A stretch of 64,000 nt of DNA from an uncultured Clostridia bacterium. Its GTDB lineage: Bacteria; Bacillota; Clostridia; TANB77; CAG-508. The stretch lies in contig CASYFC010000001.1 of the NCBI GenBank assembly GCA_949482135.1, forward strand, positions 62,001 through 126,000. The letters are read 5' to 3'. This document shows, in pieces, positions 1-7,653 of this stretch (its first letter is position 1; each line of letters opens with the position of its first letter). The notes below the pieces were generated by a model that did no database searches, was not told the origin of the DNA, and was given only the letters and a program-made list of their open reading frames with translations. The position numbers were made by a program, and so were the translations under genes.

Positions 1-57
1 AAAGGAGTTATTCCTGAGGGCAATCTTTTTATGTTTTACAAAAAAATAATTGTCTAA
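1..57 (+). CDS. Possible 3' end of an upstream gene
   Basis: Frame 1 is open from the window edge to a TAA at 55-57 (18 codons, with a Val-Ile-Pro-Glu-Gly run). There is no homology I can recognise, and the stretch could equally be noncoding. The bases around 10-25 are GC-richer than what follows. Confidence 0.2.
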   Translation, partial: KGVIPEGNLFMFYKKIIV

Positions 58-59
58 TA

Positions 60-88
60 TTGACATTATTTAAAATAAATATAATAAT
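60..88 (+). promoter_or_regulatory. Probable sigma-A promoter of the rubredoxin gene
   Basis: A perfect -35 TTGACA lies at 60-65, followed by an AT-rich -10 region (TATAAT at 80-85, or overlapping TAATAA variants 2-3 bases further on). The first -10 choice has a short spacer, so the exact -10 is uncertain. The gene starts at 118. Confidence 0.5.
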
Positions 89-117
89 ATATTATATAAA
101 TTTAGGAGGTGAATTAA

Positions 118-255
118 ATGAAATATAAATGTACATTATGCGGATATATTTATGATGAAACTGTAGAAGGAACAAAATTTGAAGACTTACCTGATACATG
201 GGTTTGCCCACTTTGTGGAGTTGGAAAAGACATGTTTGAAAAAGTTGAAGAATAG
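118..255 (+). CDS. Rubredoxin
   Basis: A 45-residue protein, slightly shorter than the usual 52-54. It carries both iron knuckles of rubredoxin: CTLCGY at residues 6-11 and CPLCGV around residues 31-36, which hold one Fe(SCys)4 centre. The aromatic core (Tyr, Trp of DTWVCP) is present. Known role of the family: soluble one-electron carrier, in anaerobes often feeding oxygen- or peroxide-reducing enzymes such as rubrerythrin. The start is fixed by AGGAGGT seven bases upstream. It is a single-gene transcript, with promoter at 60 and terminator at 304. Confidence 0.95.
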   Translation: MKYKCTLCGYIYDETVEGTKFEDLPDTWVCPLCGVGKDMFEKVEE

Positions 256-303
256 TTTTATTTAAATTATGTAAGTTAGATTGCTTTACATATAAAACAA
301 AAA

Positions 304-343
304 ATATCACCAATGAGATTTATCTTATTGGTGATATTTTTTT
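304..343 (+). terminator. Rho-independent terminator after rubredoxin
   Basis: Perfect 11-bp stem ATATCACCAAT (304-314) / ATTGGTGATAT (327-337), followed by a T run. Confidence 0.9.
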
Positions 344-431
344 GTTGTCTTTATTGGAATACTTGTCAAAAATAAAATACATAATATAGTTACAATTTGA
401 AAAAGCAAAGAATAGTATATATAAGAAAGTT

Positions 432-466
432 AGCGAACATTAAATTTTTTAAGATGTTCGCTTTTT
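432..466 (+). terminator. Terminator-like hairpin in the leader of the ZIP permease gene
   Basis: Stem AGCGAACAT (432-440) / ATGTTCGCT (454-462) with five Ts. It sits 30 bases before the ZIP start, and the rubredoxin transcript already has its own terminator at 304. It may end a short leader RNA begun from a weak promoter near 365-395 (TTGTCA, then TATAGT). No known riboswitch is recognisable. Confidence 0.6.
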
Positions 467-497
467 CTAAAATAAAATAATTAGGAAGGAATCAAAA

Positions 498-1275
498 ATG
501 GATTTAGCATTAGGAATAGCCATTCCTTTTTTAGGAACATCAGTTGGATCATTGATGGTTTTCTTTATGAAAAATCAAATAAATCCTAAGATTGAGAAAA
601 CATTATTAGGATTTGCTTCAGGAGTAATGATTGCAGCATCAGTATGGTCATTAATAATACCTGCAATAGAAATGGCTGAGGAGCAAGGCGTAATTGGCTG
701 GATACCAGCTACAATAGGTTTTATATTAGGAATAATTTTTTTAATGATAATAGATGTGATAGTACCACATTTAGAAAATAATGAGGCAAAAGGAATTAAA
801 ACTTTCAAATTAAATAAAACAACAATGCTTGTTTTAGCAGTAACTCTTCATAATATTCCAGAAGGCATGGCAGTACGGTGTAGGGCTTGCAAGTGCATTA
901 ACACCTGAATCTGGAATTAGTATGGCAGCAGCACTTGCACTAGCAATAGGAATTGGTATTCAAAACTTTCCAGAAGGAGCAATTATATCAATGCCACTAA
1001 AAAGTGAAGGTATGAGAAAATCAAAAGCATTTTTATGTGGTGTTTTATCTGGAATAGTTGAACCAATAGCTGCTATAATTACTATATTACTTACTAGTTT
1101 AATTGTGCCAGCACTACCATATTTATTAGCTTTTGCAGCAGGAGCAATGATATATGTTGTTGTTGACGAGTTAATTCCAGAGTCACAAAATATATGTCAT
1201 TTATCAAGATATGGAATGCTTGGACTTACACTTGGATTTTTGATAATGATGATATTGGATGTGAGTTTAGGATAG
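498..1275 (+). CDS. ZIP-family metal permease, requires +1 frameshift at CGG 876
   Basis: Membrane transporter importing Zn2+ or other divalent metals, with about eight transmembrane helices in the ZupT/GufA style. The first frame (498-908) contains the metal-site helix LHNIPEGMAV and then runs into nonsense after an in-frame CGG at 876-878. Dropping the C at 876 continues as Gly-Val-Gly-Leu-Ala-Ser-Ala-Leu, then the second metal-site helix QNFPEGAI, to the stop at 1275. The joined product is about 259 residues, normal for the family. The break lies just after the HNxPEG motif, so neither half could work alone. The start has AGGAAGG upstream. This is one of four genes in the window with the same lesion. 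Sequencing error or a pseudogene is possible, but the repeated pattern argues against chance. Confidence 0.85.
876..878 (+). other. +1 frameshift site CGG in the ZIP gene
   Basis: Codons GTA CGG TGT. Skipping C gives GTA GGT GTA, matching the conserved Ala-Val-Gly-Val-Gly stretch. CGG is codon 127 of the first frame, and the downstream frame from 877 is 133 codons including the stop. Confidence 0.8.
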
Positions 1276-1299
1276 AAATTGTAGTTTGTGTGAGAAAAA

Positions 1300-1370
1300 T
1301 AAAATTTAGGGACGCTCCAAAAATTTCATTTTTCTTTTTTGTGAAATTTTTGGAGCGTCCCTAAATTTCA
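1300..1370. repeat. REP pair 1 (inverted, BIME-like)
   Basis: Two 29-bp copies of the window's interspersed palindrome, 1300-1328 forward and 1342-1370 reverse. Each has the core GGGACGCTCC/GGAGCGTCCC and A/T arms. The pairing extends outward through TTTGTGTGA (1286-1294) and TCACACAAA (1372-1380). It lies 24 bp after the ZIP stop and probably also acts as a terminator or 3'-end stabiliser. Confidence 0.9.
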
Positions 1371-1448
1371 TTCACACAAATAACAATTTTTGTGATATAA
1401 TTCATAAAAATTTATATAATTAATTAAGATATATTTGGAGGAATTTTT

Positions 1449-2073
1449 ATGAAAGTATTATTAGTGAATCGGAAGTCCAAGAAGAGGTGGAACATATTCT
1501 GCATTAACAAAAGTTGCAGAATCTTTGAAAGAAGAAGGAATAGAATCAGAAATATTTGATTTGGGAAATAAACCTGTAAATGATTGTATAGGCTGTGCAC
1601 ATTGCATGAGAAATAAAACAAATAGATGTGTTTTTTCTGATGACATAGTAAATGAACTTATAAAAAAAGCAGAAGAATTTGATGGATATGTATTTGGAAC
1701 ACCAGTATACTATGCACATCCAACAGGAAGAATATTATCTGTTTTAGATAGAGCATTTTATGCTGGAAAAAAAGTATTTCAATTTAAACCAGCTGCAGGT
1801 ATTGCTTGTGCAAGAAGAGCAGGAACATCAGCTTCACTTGATGTTTTAAATAAATATTTCACTGTAAGCCAAATGCCAATTGTTTCATCTACTTATTGGA
1901 ACACAATACATGGTAACAATAGTGAAGAAACAGCAATAGATGAAGAAGGCATGCAAACAATGTATAATTTAGGTAAAAATATGGCATGGATGTTAAAATG
2001 TATTGAAGCAGGAAAAAATGTAGAAATTAATCATCCAGAAAATACAAAAAAATATACTAATTTTATAAGATAA
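1449..2073 (+). CDS. NADPH-dependent FMN reductase / flavodoxin-like protein, requires +1 frameshift at CGG 1470
   Basis: The first seven codons (MKVLLVN) follow a good TTGGAGG site and are interrupted by in-frame CGG at 1470-1472. Skipping the C gives the FMN phosphate-binding loop NGSPRRGGTYSAL and then about 190 further residues ending at 2073. The remainder has CIGCAHCMRN (CxxCxxC, as in the iron-sulfur-flavoprotein-like branch) and the GTPVYYAHPTG loop typical of the family. Predicted role: cytosolic FMN-binding quinone or flavin reductase. Without the shift the essential FMN loop is lost. No other good start lies close downstream; the next in-frame ATG is at 1525 and would delete the loop. 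Confidence 0.85.
1470..1472 (+). other. +1 frameshift site CGG in the flavin reductase gene
   Basis: Codons AAT CGG AAG at codon 8. Skipping C gives AAT GGA AGT CCA, the Asn-Gly-Ser-Pro FMN loop. Confidence 0.8.
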
Positions 2074-2241
2074 TAAAATATATTTATTTAAATAAACATA
2101 TTTTGCTTGTTATTTTAGTATTAATGTGATATAGTATATCAAGTTAAAAAACTCAAATGAAATTATTTTAAAATATTTATCTTTTCTTTAGATTGGTTAA
2201 GTAAAAAAGTAATTCAAATCGGTTTTAAGAAGGAGGTAAAT

Positions 2242-2412
2242 ATGGAAACAAATTATGAAGATATAACTATTACATGTAAAGACTGCGGAACAGAATTTAT
2301 TTTTTCAGCTGGAGAGCAACAATTCTATGCTGAAAAAGGTTTCACAAATCAACCAGTAAGATGTCCAGCTTGTAGAAAAGCTAAAAAACAACAAAGTAAT
2401 AGAAATTATTAG
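2242..2412 (+). CDS. Small zinc-ribbon protein
   Basis: A 56-residue protein with two Cys pairs, CKDCG near residue 12 and CPACR near residue 44, and the pattern EQQFYAEKGF between them. This is the signature of the clostridial probable zinc-ribbon family (zf-trcl type). Function is unknown; such proteins are small and cytosolic, with one Zn2+. The start is set by AAGGAGGT eight bases upstream. The ORF has its own terminator. It is AT-rich like the host genes. Confidence 0.85.
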   Translation: METNYEDITITCKDCGTEFIFSAGEQQFYAEKGFTNQPVRCPACRKAKKQQSNRNY

Positions 2413-2422
2413 AAAATAGTAA

Positions 2423-2455
2423 AAAAGCCTTTCCCTAAAGAAAGGCTTTTTGTTA
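2423..2455 (+). terminator. Rho-independent terminator after the zinc-ribbon gene
   Basis: Stem AAAAGCCTTTC (2423-2433) / GAAAGGCTTTT (2440-2450), six-base loop, T run. Confidence 0.92.
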
Positions 2456-2518
2456 TTTGTATATTAGAAATATAAAGACTTAGGATAGGATTTTTACAAG
2501 ACTAAATCATGTTTTTAC

Positions 2519-2547
2519 TTGAAGCTTAACATAATGTGTGATATAAT
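2519..2547 (+). promoter_or_regulatory. Promoter of the radical-SAM cluster
   Basis: TTGAAG (2519-2524), 17-bp spacer, extended -10 TGATATAAT with TATAAT at 2542-2547. It leaves an untranslated leader of about 80 bases before the start at 2636. Confidence 0.65.
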
Positions 2548-2635
2548 GCCAACGATTTATTGTGTTATATTTATCTTAACAATAAGTCATTGTGAGTACA
2601 TTGACATTTTAATAATTTTTAAGGAGGTATTTGTA

Positions 2636-3322
2636 ATGGAACCTAAAACGAAGATACGGCAGTATATAAACATCACAAATAGCTGTAATGCTGATTGTGA
2701 GTTTTGTTGCATGTGGTCCAGCTCCAAAAATAGTACATTTATGACTCAAGCGGAATTCCAAAAAATTATCGATGAAAAAGATAATCCTTTTGAGCTTCAA
2801 GTTGAAGGTGGAGAATCTCTGCTTCATAAGGAAATGTATTCGTTTTTGCAGTATGCAGTAAATACTGGAAGATGCTTAAAAGCAATTATTCTTACAAATG
2901 GATTTTTGCTTGATGAGCATTTCGATAAGTTGGTGAAATTTGGAAAAGAAAATAATGTTCCTATTGTAATAAAAATTAGTGTAAACTACTGGCTATATGC
3001 AATTGATAATGAGATTGTGAATAAGTGCCGTAGGTTTTATAATTTGTCTAAAGATAATCCAAACTTTAGCATAATTTTGAATGTAAGGCTTCGTCATGGA
3101 GATGACTGGATTGTTCAACTTATTGAAGAAGCAGGTGTAAAAGAAATTTCTAATATTTTCTATTTGCAAAGTTATGGCAGATATGAAAATGAAACAGGAT
3201 ATTCTAAACCAATTATTGTTCAAAATATTGATGATTGGTTTGTGTATGCTTGTGATGGAACATGCTTTGGCAAAGATCTTATTGCAAGAAGTGATTACGA
3301 GAAAAGGAGAATGAGTGAATGA
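2636..3322 (+). CDS. Radical SAM protein 1 of 3 (short)
   Basis: A 228-residue protein with the [4Fe-4S] cluster motif CNADCEFC near residue 18 and a GGE-type SAM-binding segment VEGGES near residue 59. It therefore should reductively cleave S-adenosylmethionine. It lacks the C-terminal third seen in its two downstream neighbours, so the barrel may be partial. ATG 2636 is chosen over the longer open frame from 2519 because AAGGAGGT lies at 2621 and the upstream part looks noncoding. The stop overlaps the next start (ATGA at 3319), indicating translational coupling. Codon use is GC-richer than flanking genes, with CGG Arg at 2657. The substrate is unknown. Confidence 0.8.
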   Translation: MEPKTKIRQYINITNSCNADCEFCCMWSSSKNSTFMTQAEFQKIIDEKDNPFELQVEGGESLLHKEMYSFLQYAVNTGRCLKAIILTNGFLLDEHFDKLVKFGKENNVPIVIKISVNYWLYAIDNEIVNKCRRFYNLSKDNPNFSIILNVRLRHGDDWIVQLIEEAGVKEISNIFYLQSYGRYENETGYSKPIIVQNIDDWFVYACDGTCFGKDLIARSDYEKRRMSE

Positions 3323-4317
3323 ATACTGTAAAATTTGAACCTGCTTGGATGCCCAAAACAGAAACTCATGATGTTGATAAGTATACCATCAAAAAAATGG
3401 TAATCGATGGGAAAATGTATGAAGTTTATAGCAATGTGGGGTTAACCATCTATGTAACAAATCAGTGCAATTCGGATTGCTCTTTCTGTATGAACAAGTT
3501 TGAGGAAAATTTCCTGTGCTGTAAAGAAATTGTTGATGATGCAGAATATTTGGAACGTCTGGAATATATTCTTAAACTTTTGCTTCCAATTAAGCCTTCT
3601 ATAATGATTACAGGTGGCGAGCCGACAAAGTCGAGAAGATTGCCTGCAGTTATTAAACTTGTTCATAAATATGGTTATAAACTTAGGTCTTTTTCTACAA
3701 ATGGCACAGGACTTTTGAGTGTTATTGATGGTAAAATGATTCTTCAGTATATGTATGAAAATGATTTTCTCAATAACATCAACATTAGCAGACATGCAAT
3801 TTCTCCTGCTGATAACTATGAAATCATGAAAACAAAAGGCGATTTGACAGACCAAGATTTGTGTGAAATTGCAGGGTACTGTAGCGGACATAATATGAGA
3901 GTTCGTATGGGGTGTACTTTGCAACAGAATTCTATTAGTAATTTAACCCAGATGCTAGAGTATTATGAGTATTACCAAAGTCTGGGAATCGATACTGTAA
4001 TTTTTAGAGAACCTGTTCCAATTAATCCAAAAAGAAAAGGATATCAGGAGTATCAAAAACAGGCAGTAGATATTTCTCGGATTTTTGGAGAAATTGAGTA
4101 CAGTCCTGATTTTATGTATGAATATACGCTTGATGGTCTTTACTACGATGTAAAGCATTTTCGGTATCAGGATAAGCTTGTTAAGTGTTATAGGGAAAAG
4201 CATACTGCCAGCCCTAACATTGTAAGAGATTTAATCTTTTATGCAGATGGTAGACTGGTGGATACAAATTGGGATGATTCATCTAAAACTTTGCTTAATT
4301 ATGAAAGGAGAGCTTAA
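3319..4317 (+). CDS. Radical SAM protein 2 of 3
   Basis: A 332-residue radical SAM enzyme: CNSDCSFC near residue 51, ITGGEPT near residue 96, a Ser-Thr-Asn-Gly segment (FSTNGTG) after it, and an HISR-like INISRHA segment further on. The layout resembles MoaA/PqqE-type SPASM-less radical SAM proteins. It is coupled to the preceding gene by ATGA overlap and followed three bases later by its paralogue. In-frame CGG Arg occurs at 4078 and 4162. Substrate unknown. Confidence 0.85.
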   Translation: MNTVKFEPAWMPKTETHDVDKYTIKKMVIDGKMYEVYSNVGLTIYVTNQCNSDCSFCMNKFEENFLCCKEIVDDAEYLERLEYILKLLLPIKPSIMITGGEPTKSRRLPAVIKLVHKYGYKLRSFSTNGTGLLSVIDGKMILQYMYENDFLNNINISRHAISPADNYEIMKTKGDLTDQDLCEIAGYCSGHNMRVRMGCTLQQNSISNLTQMLEYYEYYQSLGIDTVIFREPVPINPKRKGYQEYQKQAVDISRIFGEIEYSPDFMYEYTLDGLYYDVKHFRYQDKLVKCYREKHTASPNIVRDLIFYADGRLVDTNWDDSSKTLLNYERRA

Positions 4318-4320
4318 TTT

Positions 4321-5352
4321 ATGAGTACATTTGAAGAAATCCGTTACACAAGACAGGCAAATTTTGATATCCAGAAAAAAGATCTTGTCGATTTTCAGTT
4401 TGATATGCCCAAAAAGGTATATGGAAACTGTAATCTTTCGATTTTTGTTGATGACTACTGCAATGCAGACTGTATGTTCTGTGTTGCTCAGCTCCGGTAT
4501 GAAAACCGTAGCATGATTTATAAAAAGCCCAAGATTGAGGATGATGCGGAGTATTTCAGAAGATTGGAAGAAGTTCTTGCAAGAGTTGCACCTCTTAATG
4601 TAAGTGTATCTCTTACTGGCGGAGAGCCTACACTTTCTCCGAGATTTGCAGGAGTAGTGAGGCTTCTGGATAAGTATAATATTAGGAAAAAAACTATTAC
4701 TACAAATGGCTCTGCACTGCTTAAAGAAGCAGAGGGCAAGAGGGTAATTGACCATCTTATTGATGCGAAATTTGATCATCTCAATATCAGCAAAGCTCAC
4801 TATGATGAGGCAAGAAATTTGGTACTTATGCCGTATCCATGTGGAGAACGTGGCTGTACAAATGAGGATTTGGCTCAGATTATTCCTTATGCACTTTCCA
4901 GAAATCTTCGTCCAAGGCTGAGTTGCCTGCTTTTGAAAGATGGAATTCACGACCTTCCTGGAATGGTAGAATATATTGAATTCTACAGGAAACTTGGAAT
5001 TGATAACATCATTTTCCGTGAATTGATGGATTATGATGTAAATACCATGATAAACAGGGAAAAGGTTGAATATTGCCAGCGTAACAAGGTAAAGCTGAAT
5101 GATGTTTGGCAAGATGTCGATAAAGACAGTAGATTTGAGCCTGAAAAGAACATTCTTGGCTATTACTATTATGTGGAAATTTATCAGTATAAGGGAGTAG
5201 CCGTTTGTTCTGAATCTGCAGACCTTAGAGTTCAGAAAGAAGAAAAAGATGCACATGGAGATATTGTTTATGAAATGGTATTTCATCCCAATGGAAATTT
5301 GAATGGAAGTTGGGTTGATTCTGAAGATATTCTGCTCAAATATAATCCGTAA
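4321..5352 (+). CDS. Radical SAM protein 3 of 3
   Basis: A 343-residue paralogue of the previous gene: CNADCMFC near residue 48, LTGGEPTLSPRF near residue 99, ITTNGS, and HLNISKAH. Motif order and spacing match gene 2, so the pair arose by duplication. RBS GAAAGGAGAG at 4302. Composition is GC-richer than the chromosome, with CGG Arg at 4495. No precursor-peptide gene is visible nearby, so RiPP modification is possible but unsupported. Roles in cofactor or nucleoside modification fit equally. Confidence 0.85.
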   Translation: MSTFEEIRYTRQANFDIQKKDLVDFQFDMPKKVYGNCNLSIFVDDYCNADCMFCVAQLRYENRSMIYKKPKIEDDAEYFRRLEEVLARVAPLNVSVSLTGGEPTLSPRFAGVVRLLDKYNIRKKTITTNGSALLKEAEGKRVIDHLIDAKFDHLNISKAHYDEARNLVLMPYPCGERGCTNEDLAQIIPYALSRNLRPRLSCLLLKDGIHDLPGMVEYIEFYRKLGIDNIIFRELMDYDVNTMINREKVEYCQRNKVKLNDVWQDVDKDSRFEPEKNILGYYYYVEIYQYKGVAVCSESADLRVQKEEKDAHGDIVYEMVFHPNGNLNGSWVDSEDILLKYNP

Positions 5353-5378
5353 AAATTATTAAAAGTATTGGTTAAGAT

Positions 5379-5408
5379 ACTGGCTATATGAAAAATCATA
5401 TAGCCAGT
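5379..5408 (+). other. Strong hairpin between the radical-SAM and kinase genes
   Basis: Perfect 12-bp stem ACTGGCTATATG (5379-5390) / CATATAGCCAGT (5397-5408) with a six-A/T loop but only a weak following U tract. It may attenuate or process the transcript before the kinase gene, whose RBS is 11 bases on. Confidence 0.6.
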
Positions 5409-5431
5409 TATCCTTTGCAAGAGGTGAAACT

Positions 5432-6022
5432 ATGAGCAAAGTAGAAGAATATTGCAATATTACTGCTTGCAACAGCAGAAAACATGTAATTATAGCAGGA
5501 GCTTGTAGATCAGGAAAAACAACACTTTCAAAAAGTTTATCCGATTTAGGCTTCATACATTATAAGATGGATGCTATAAAAAGAGCAATATATAAAGTGT
5601 TTGAACTTGATAAAAAAGAAGATTGGAGTGTATTAAGTCCTAAGATAATACAAATTATTGAAAGTATTGTTGAAGATAATAGTACAGATGATTCAGAGGA
5701 AAGATTTGTTATTGATACTCCATATATATATCCTAAAGATTTATCAAATATTGATAGAAGAAAGTTTGTTGTAATTTTTTTGGGATATTCTCAAATAACA
5801 CCACAGGAAAAACTAAATAGAATTCGTGAGAATGATTCTAAGAACTGTTGGACAAATTCAGTTTCAGATAATGAAATGCTTAAGCAATCAGAAATGAGTA
5901 TTGAGTACAGCAAAGTAGTTAGAAATCAATGTGCGGAAAATGGATTTGCTTATTTTGATACAAGTTTTGATTTTACTGAAGACTTGAAAAAGGCAAGAGA
6001 TTATATCAAGGAAAATATTTAA
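5432..6022 (+). CDS. P-loop kinase-like protein
   Basis: A 196-residue protein with Walker A GACRSGKTTLS near residue 23 and an adenylate/shikimate-kinase-like size. A YKMDAIKRAI segment follows, as in nucleoside or small-molecule kinases that bind substrate after strand 2, and a VIDTPYIYP segment near residue 93 is a candidate Walker B or lid. Cytosolic. RBS AAGAGGTG. It sits after the three radical-SAM genes and before a strong terminator, so it may phosphorylate a product of that pathway (inference). Codon use is closer to the host than that of the radical-SAM genes. Confidence 0.7.
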   Translation: MSKVEEYCNITACNSRKHVIIAGACRSGKTTLSKSLSDLGFIHYKMDAIKRAIYKVFELDKKEDWSVLSPKIIQIIESIVEDNSTDDSEERFVIDTPYIYPKDLSNIDRRKFVVIFLGYSQITPQEKLNRIRENDSKNCWTNSVSDNEMLKQSEMSIEYSKVVRNQCAENGFAYFDTSFDFTEDLKKARDYIKENI

Positions 6023-6032
6023 AAACAATATA

Positions 6033-6065
6033 AAAGTGGGCTATCAACAGATAGCTCACTTTTTC
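6033..6065 (+). terminator. Terminator after the kinase gene
   Basis: Stem AAAGTGGGCTAT / ATAGCTCACTTT (one G-U pair), loop CAACAG, T run from 6060. Confidence 0.9.
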
Positions 6066-6183
6066 TGTTTAAATATGAAAATTTATTTGAAATACGATTT
6101 AGATATTTTTAAAATTCTGGCATAAATAGTATACAAATAATATAATTTGCTCAAGTAGAATACTTAAAGAGAAAGGGAATTTA

Positions 6184-6638
6184 ATGAAAAAATTATACTA
6201 TCCAATAATATTAATAATTGTAATTATAGTTACTTTGATAGCTCTACTAATAAAAAATGATATTATTATTTTAGGAAAAATTGATAATTTAAGATACACT
6301 ATTACAGATAAAGAATTTAAAGTAAGTTCAAAAATTGTTGACCACAATGCTGACCATAATACATTAGATATAACTTATCAATATCCAGAAACTGGGCTGA
6401 AAGAGTCATCTCTTACTAAAATTAATACAAATGCATCTATTTATAAAATAAAGAATATTTCTGAAGATGTAGCAATTTTTCTATAATATTAACAAGAGAT
6501 ATGAATATGATAATATCAGTTCCAGCAATAGGTAATACTTTTATGTGTAACATGGAAACTGAAAATTATAATTCTTTTCTAAAATTTATAGAAAGGGAAG
6601 AAGTTAATGCTAAAGTTATTAGAACAATTTATATGTAG
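6184..6638 (+). pseudogene. Membrane-anchored hypothetical protein, probably frameshifted
   Basis: ORF 6184-6486 (100 residues) opens with MKK and one strong transmembrane helix (residues 4-24), followed by a soluble extracellular part. After its stop, a second frame overlapping the end continues through ILTRDMNM to a TAG at 6636-6638. Joining the frames needs one missing base in the T-rich stretch around 6476-6481. No CGG is involved, so this looks like ordinary decay, or two small genes (the second from ATG 6501). Family not recognised. Confidence 0.5.
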
Positions 6639-6654
6639 TTATTATAAAATGAAG

Positions 6655-6688
6655 CACCCCTTGGGAGACACTGCTGCCCAAGGGGGTG
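6655..6688 (-). terminator. GC-rich hairpin, probable terminator of the gene at 6711
   Basis: CACCCCTTGGG (6655-6665) pairs with CCCAAGGGGGTG (6677-6688) with one bulged base. It lies just beyond the 3' end of the minus-strand gene, and the transcript then reads CUUCAUUUUAU. Confidence 0.7.
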
Positions 6689-6710
6689 TAGAACTTAACA
6701 CTATTCTTTC

Positions 6711-7040
6711 TTATTCACAATAGCTGTTGATATCGAAGTTATCCTTAACCATTATAGTTTTTCCATCCATAAACTGGATTTTGACTTCGATATATAATAC
6801 AGGTTTGTTTTCGGGTTTTTTAGGAACACATGCCCTGAATATACATTGGTTCAAAATTATCTTAGGAAATATTTTGTTTTTTTCATCCCAGGAATATGAA
6901 ACATGTAAAATCTTTACCTGTTGAGGATCAAGCCGGATAGTTACTTTGTTTCCAGGAAGGAAATACTTCTTCCAGCCATACATAATAATTCCAAGAGCTC
7001 CCTTTTCATACCCATTAATAGAATAAATATAGTTGTTCAT
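6711..7040 (-). CDS. Hypothetical protein, GC-richer cassette gene
   Basis: A 109-residue soluble protein, rich in beta-forming residues and ending in Tyr-Cys-Glu, with no signal peptide. Not recognised. ATG at 7040 is preferred over a GTG at 7046 because AAAAGGAG lies seven bases before it. An in-frame CGG encodes Arg in VTIRLDP. It has its own promoter (7125-7153), a leader hairpin and a terminator, so it is an independent unit downstream of the spore-coat operon. Confidence 0.65.
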   Translation of the reverse strand: MNNYIYSINGYEKGALGIIMYGWKKYFLPGNKVTIRLDPQQVKILHVSYSWDEKNKIFPKIILNQCIFRACVPKKPENKPVLYIEVKIQFMDGKTIMVKDNFDINSYCE

Positions 7041-7060
7041 ATGCACTCTCCTTTTATTGC

Positions 7061-7083
7061 TTGGAGAGTTTTACCCTCCAAGT
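7061..7083 (-). other. Leader hairpin before the gene at 7040
   Basis: On the minus strand CTTGGAG...CTCCAAG forms a 7-bp or longer stem ending a few bases before the RBS. It could modulate translation. Confidence 0.4.
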
Positions 7084-7124
7084 CTTTTACATAAACTTTT
7101 CGGGTAACAAAAAAATCTACATAT

Positions 7125-7153
7125 ATTATATCATAATTTACATAAAATAACAA
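7125..7153 (-). promoter_or_regulatory. Promoter of the gene at 7040
   Basis: Minus-strand TTGTTA (7148-7153), 17-bp spacer, extended -10 TGATATAAT with TATAAT at 7125-7130. Confidence 0.65.
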
Positions 7154-7165
7154 TGTATAACAATG

Positions 7166-7591
7166 TTATTTATTGCATCCACAAGAATTATCATTTTTGC
7201 TATTCATATAAAATTTATTTCTTTGATATAGTTTCTCTTGAACACCATTTAAAGCTTCACCAAATCTTTGGAAGTGAACAACTTCACGTTCTCTTAAATA
7301 TCTTAATACATCAACAACATCTGCGTCATCTTTGCATAAATCTATTAATTTTTCGTAAGTTGCACGAGCTTTTTGTTCAGCAGCTAAATCTTCTGTTAAA
7401 TCTGCAACAGGATCACCTTTTACAGCAAGAGCTGCAGCAGTGAATGGAAAACCAGCTGCTGCTTGAGGATATACACCCCAACCATGATCTGTATAATATG
7501 GTCCCATTCCTGCTTTTTCTAATTCTTCAGGACTTGCTCCATCTGTTAATTGATGCACTAAAGTACCTACCATTTCTAAATGTGCAAGTTC
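7166..7591 (-). CDS. cotJC: cotJC, 3' part (spore-coat manganese-catalase-like protein), cut off by an element
   Basis: Reads (from codon 65 of the rebuilt gene) Glu-Leu-Ala-His-Leu-Glu-Met and on through GDPVADL, ATYEKLIDL and REREVVHFQRF to a Cys-rich tail, 140 residues after the junction codon. It holds the His of the first EExxH metal site and the second set of predicted Mn ligands (Glu in the AAEQKARATYE region, His in EVVHF). No RBS precedes any start, and an in-frame TGA lies 10 codons upstream inside the element. It is therefore expressible only after the intervening element is excised. Joined to 12869-13063 it gives a 205-residue CotJC with no mismatch to the family pattern at the seam. 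Confidence 0.9.
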   Translation of the reverse strand, partial: ELAHLEMVGTLVHQLTDGASPEELEKAGMGPYYTDHGWGVYPQAAAGFPFTAAALAVKGDPVADLTEDLAAEQKARATYEKLIDLCKDDADVVDVLRYLREREVVHFQRFGEALNGVQEKLYQRNKFYMNSKNDNSCGCNK

Positions 7592-7614
7592 GTCAGCACA
7601 TTGATGATGTCAAT
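7589..7614. other. Left attachment site of the cotJC element
   Basis: The shared core TTC (7589-7591) lies in the cotJC codon GAA. Twelve bases further in, the arm ATGATGTCAAT (7604-7614) is the exact inverse of the arm at the right end. Confidence 0.85.
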
Positions 7615-7653
7615 TGAATTAAGATACTATATTTTGGGCTATATAATAAGATT

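Noticed and set aside
1300-1370. REP pairs as simple terminators or a CRISPR array
   Set aside because: The copies are inverted pairs at scattered loci with no regular spacer array, and they lack U tracts. One pair (29882-29999) even contains a separate terminator in its loop.
2519-2635. N-terminal extension of the first radical-SAM protein
   Set aside because: The open frame overlaps the promoter (-10 TATAAT at 2542), and a strong RBS sits at 2621 before ATG 2636.
4279-5286. Long minus-strand ORF opposite the third radical-SAM gene
   Set aside because: It has no RBS and a low-complexity hydrophobic/basic composition. It is the antisense shadow of a gene with clear family motifs.
6184-6638. 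+1 frameshift recoding in the small membrane gene
   Set aside because: The join needs a missing base in a T-rich run, not a skipped C at CGG. Ordinary decay or two separate ORFs explains it.
7166-7573. Short stand-alone manganese-catalase protein starting at the Met at 7573
   Set aside because: There is no RBS, the metal-site Glu and first helices are missing, and the missing half lies at 12869-13063 in the same orientation.
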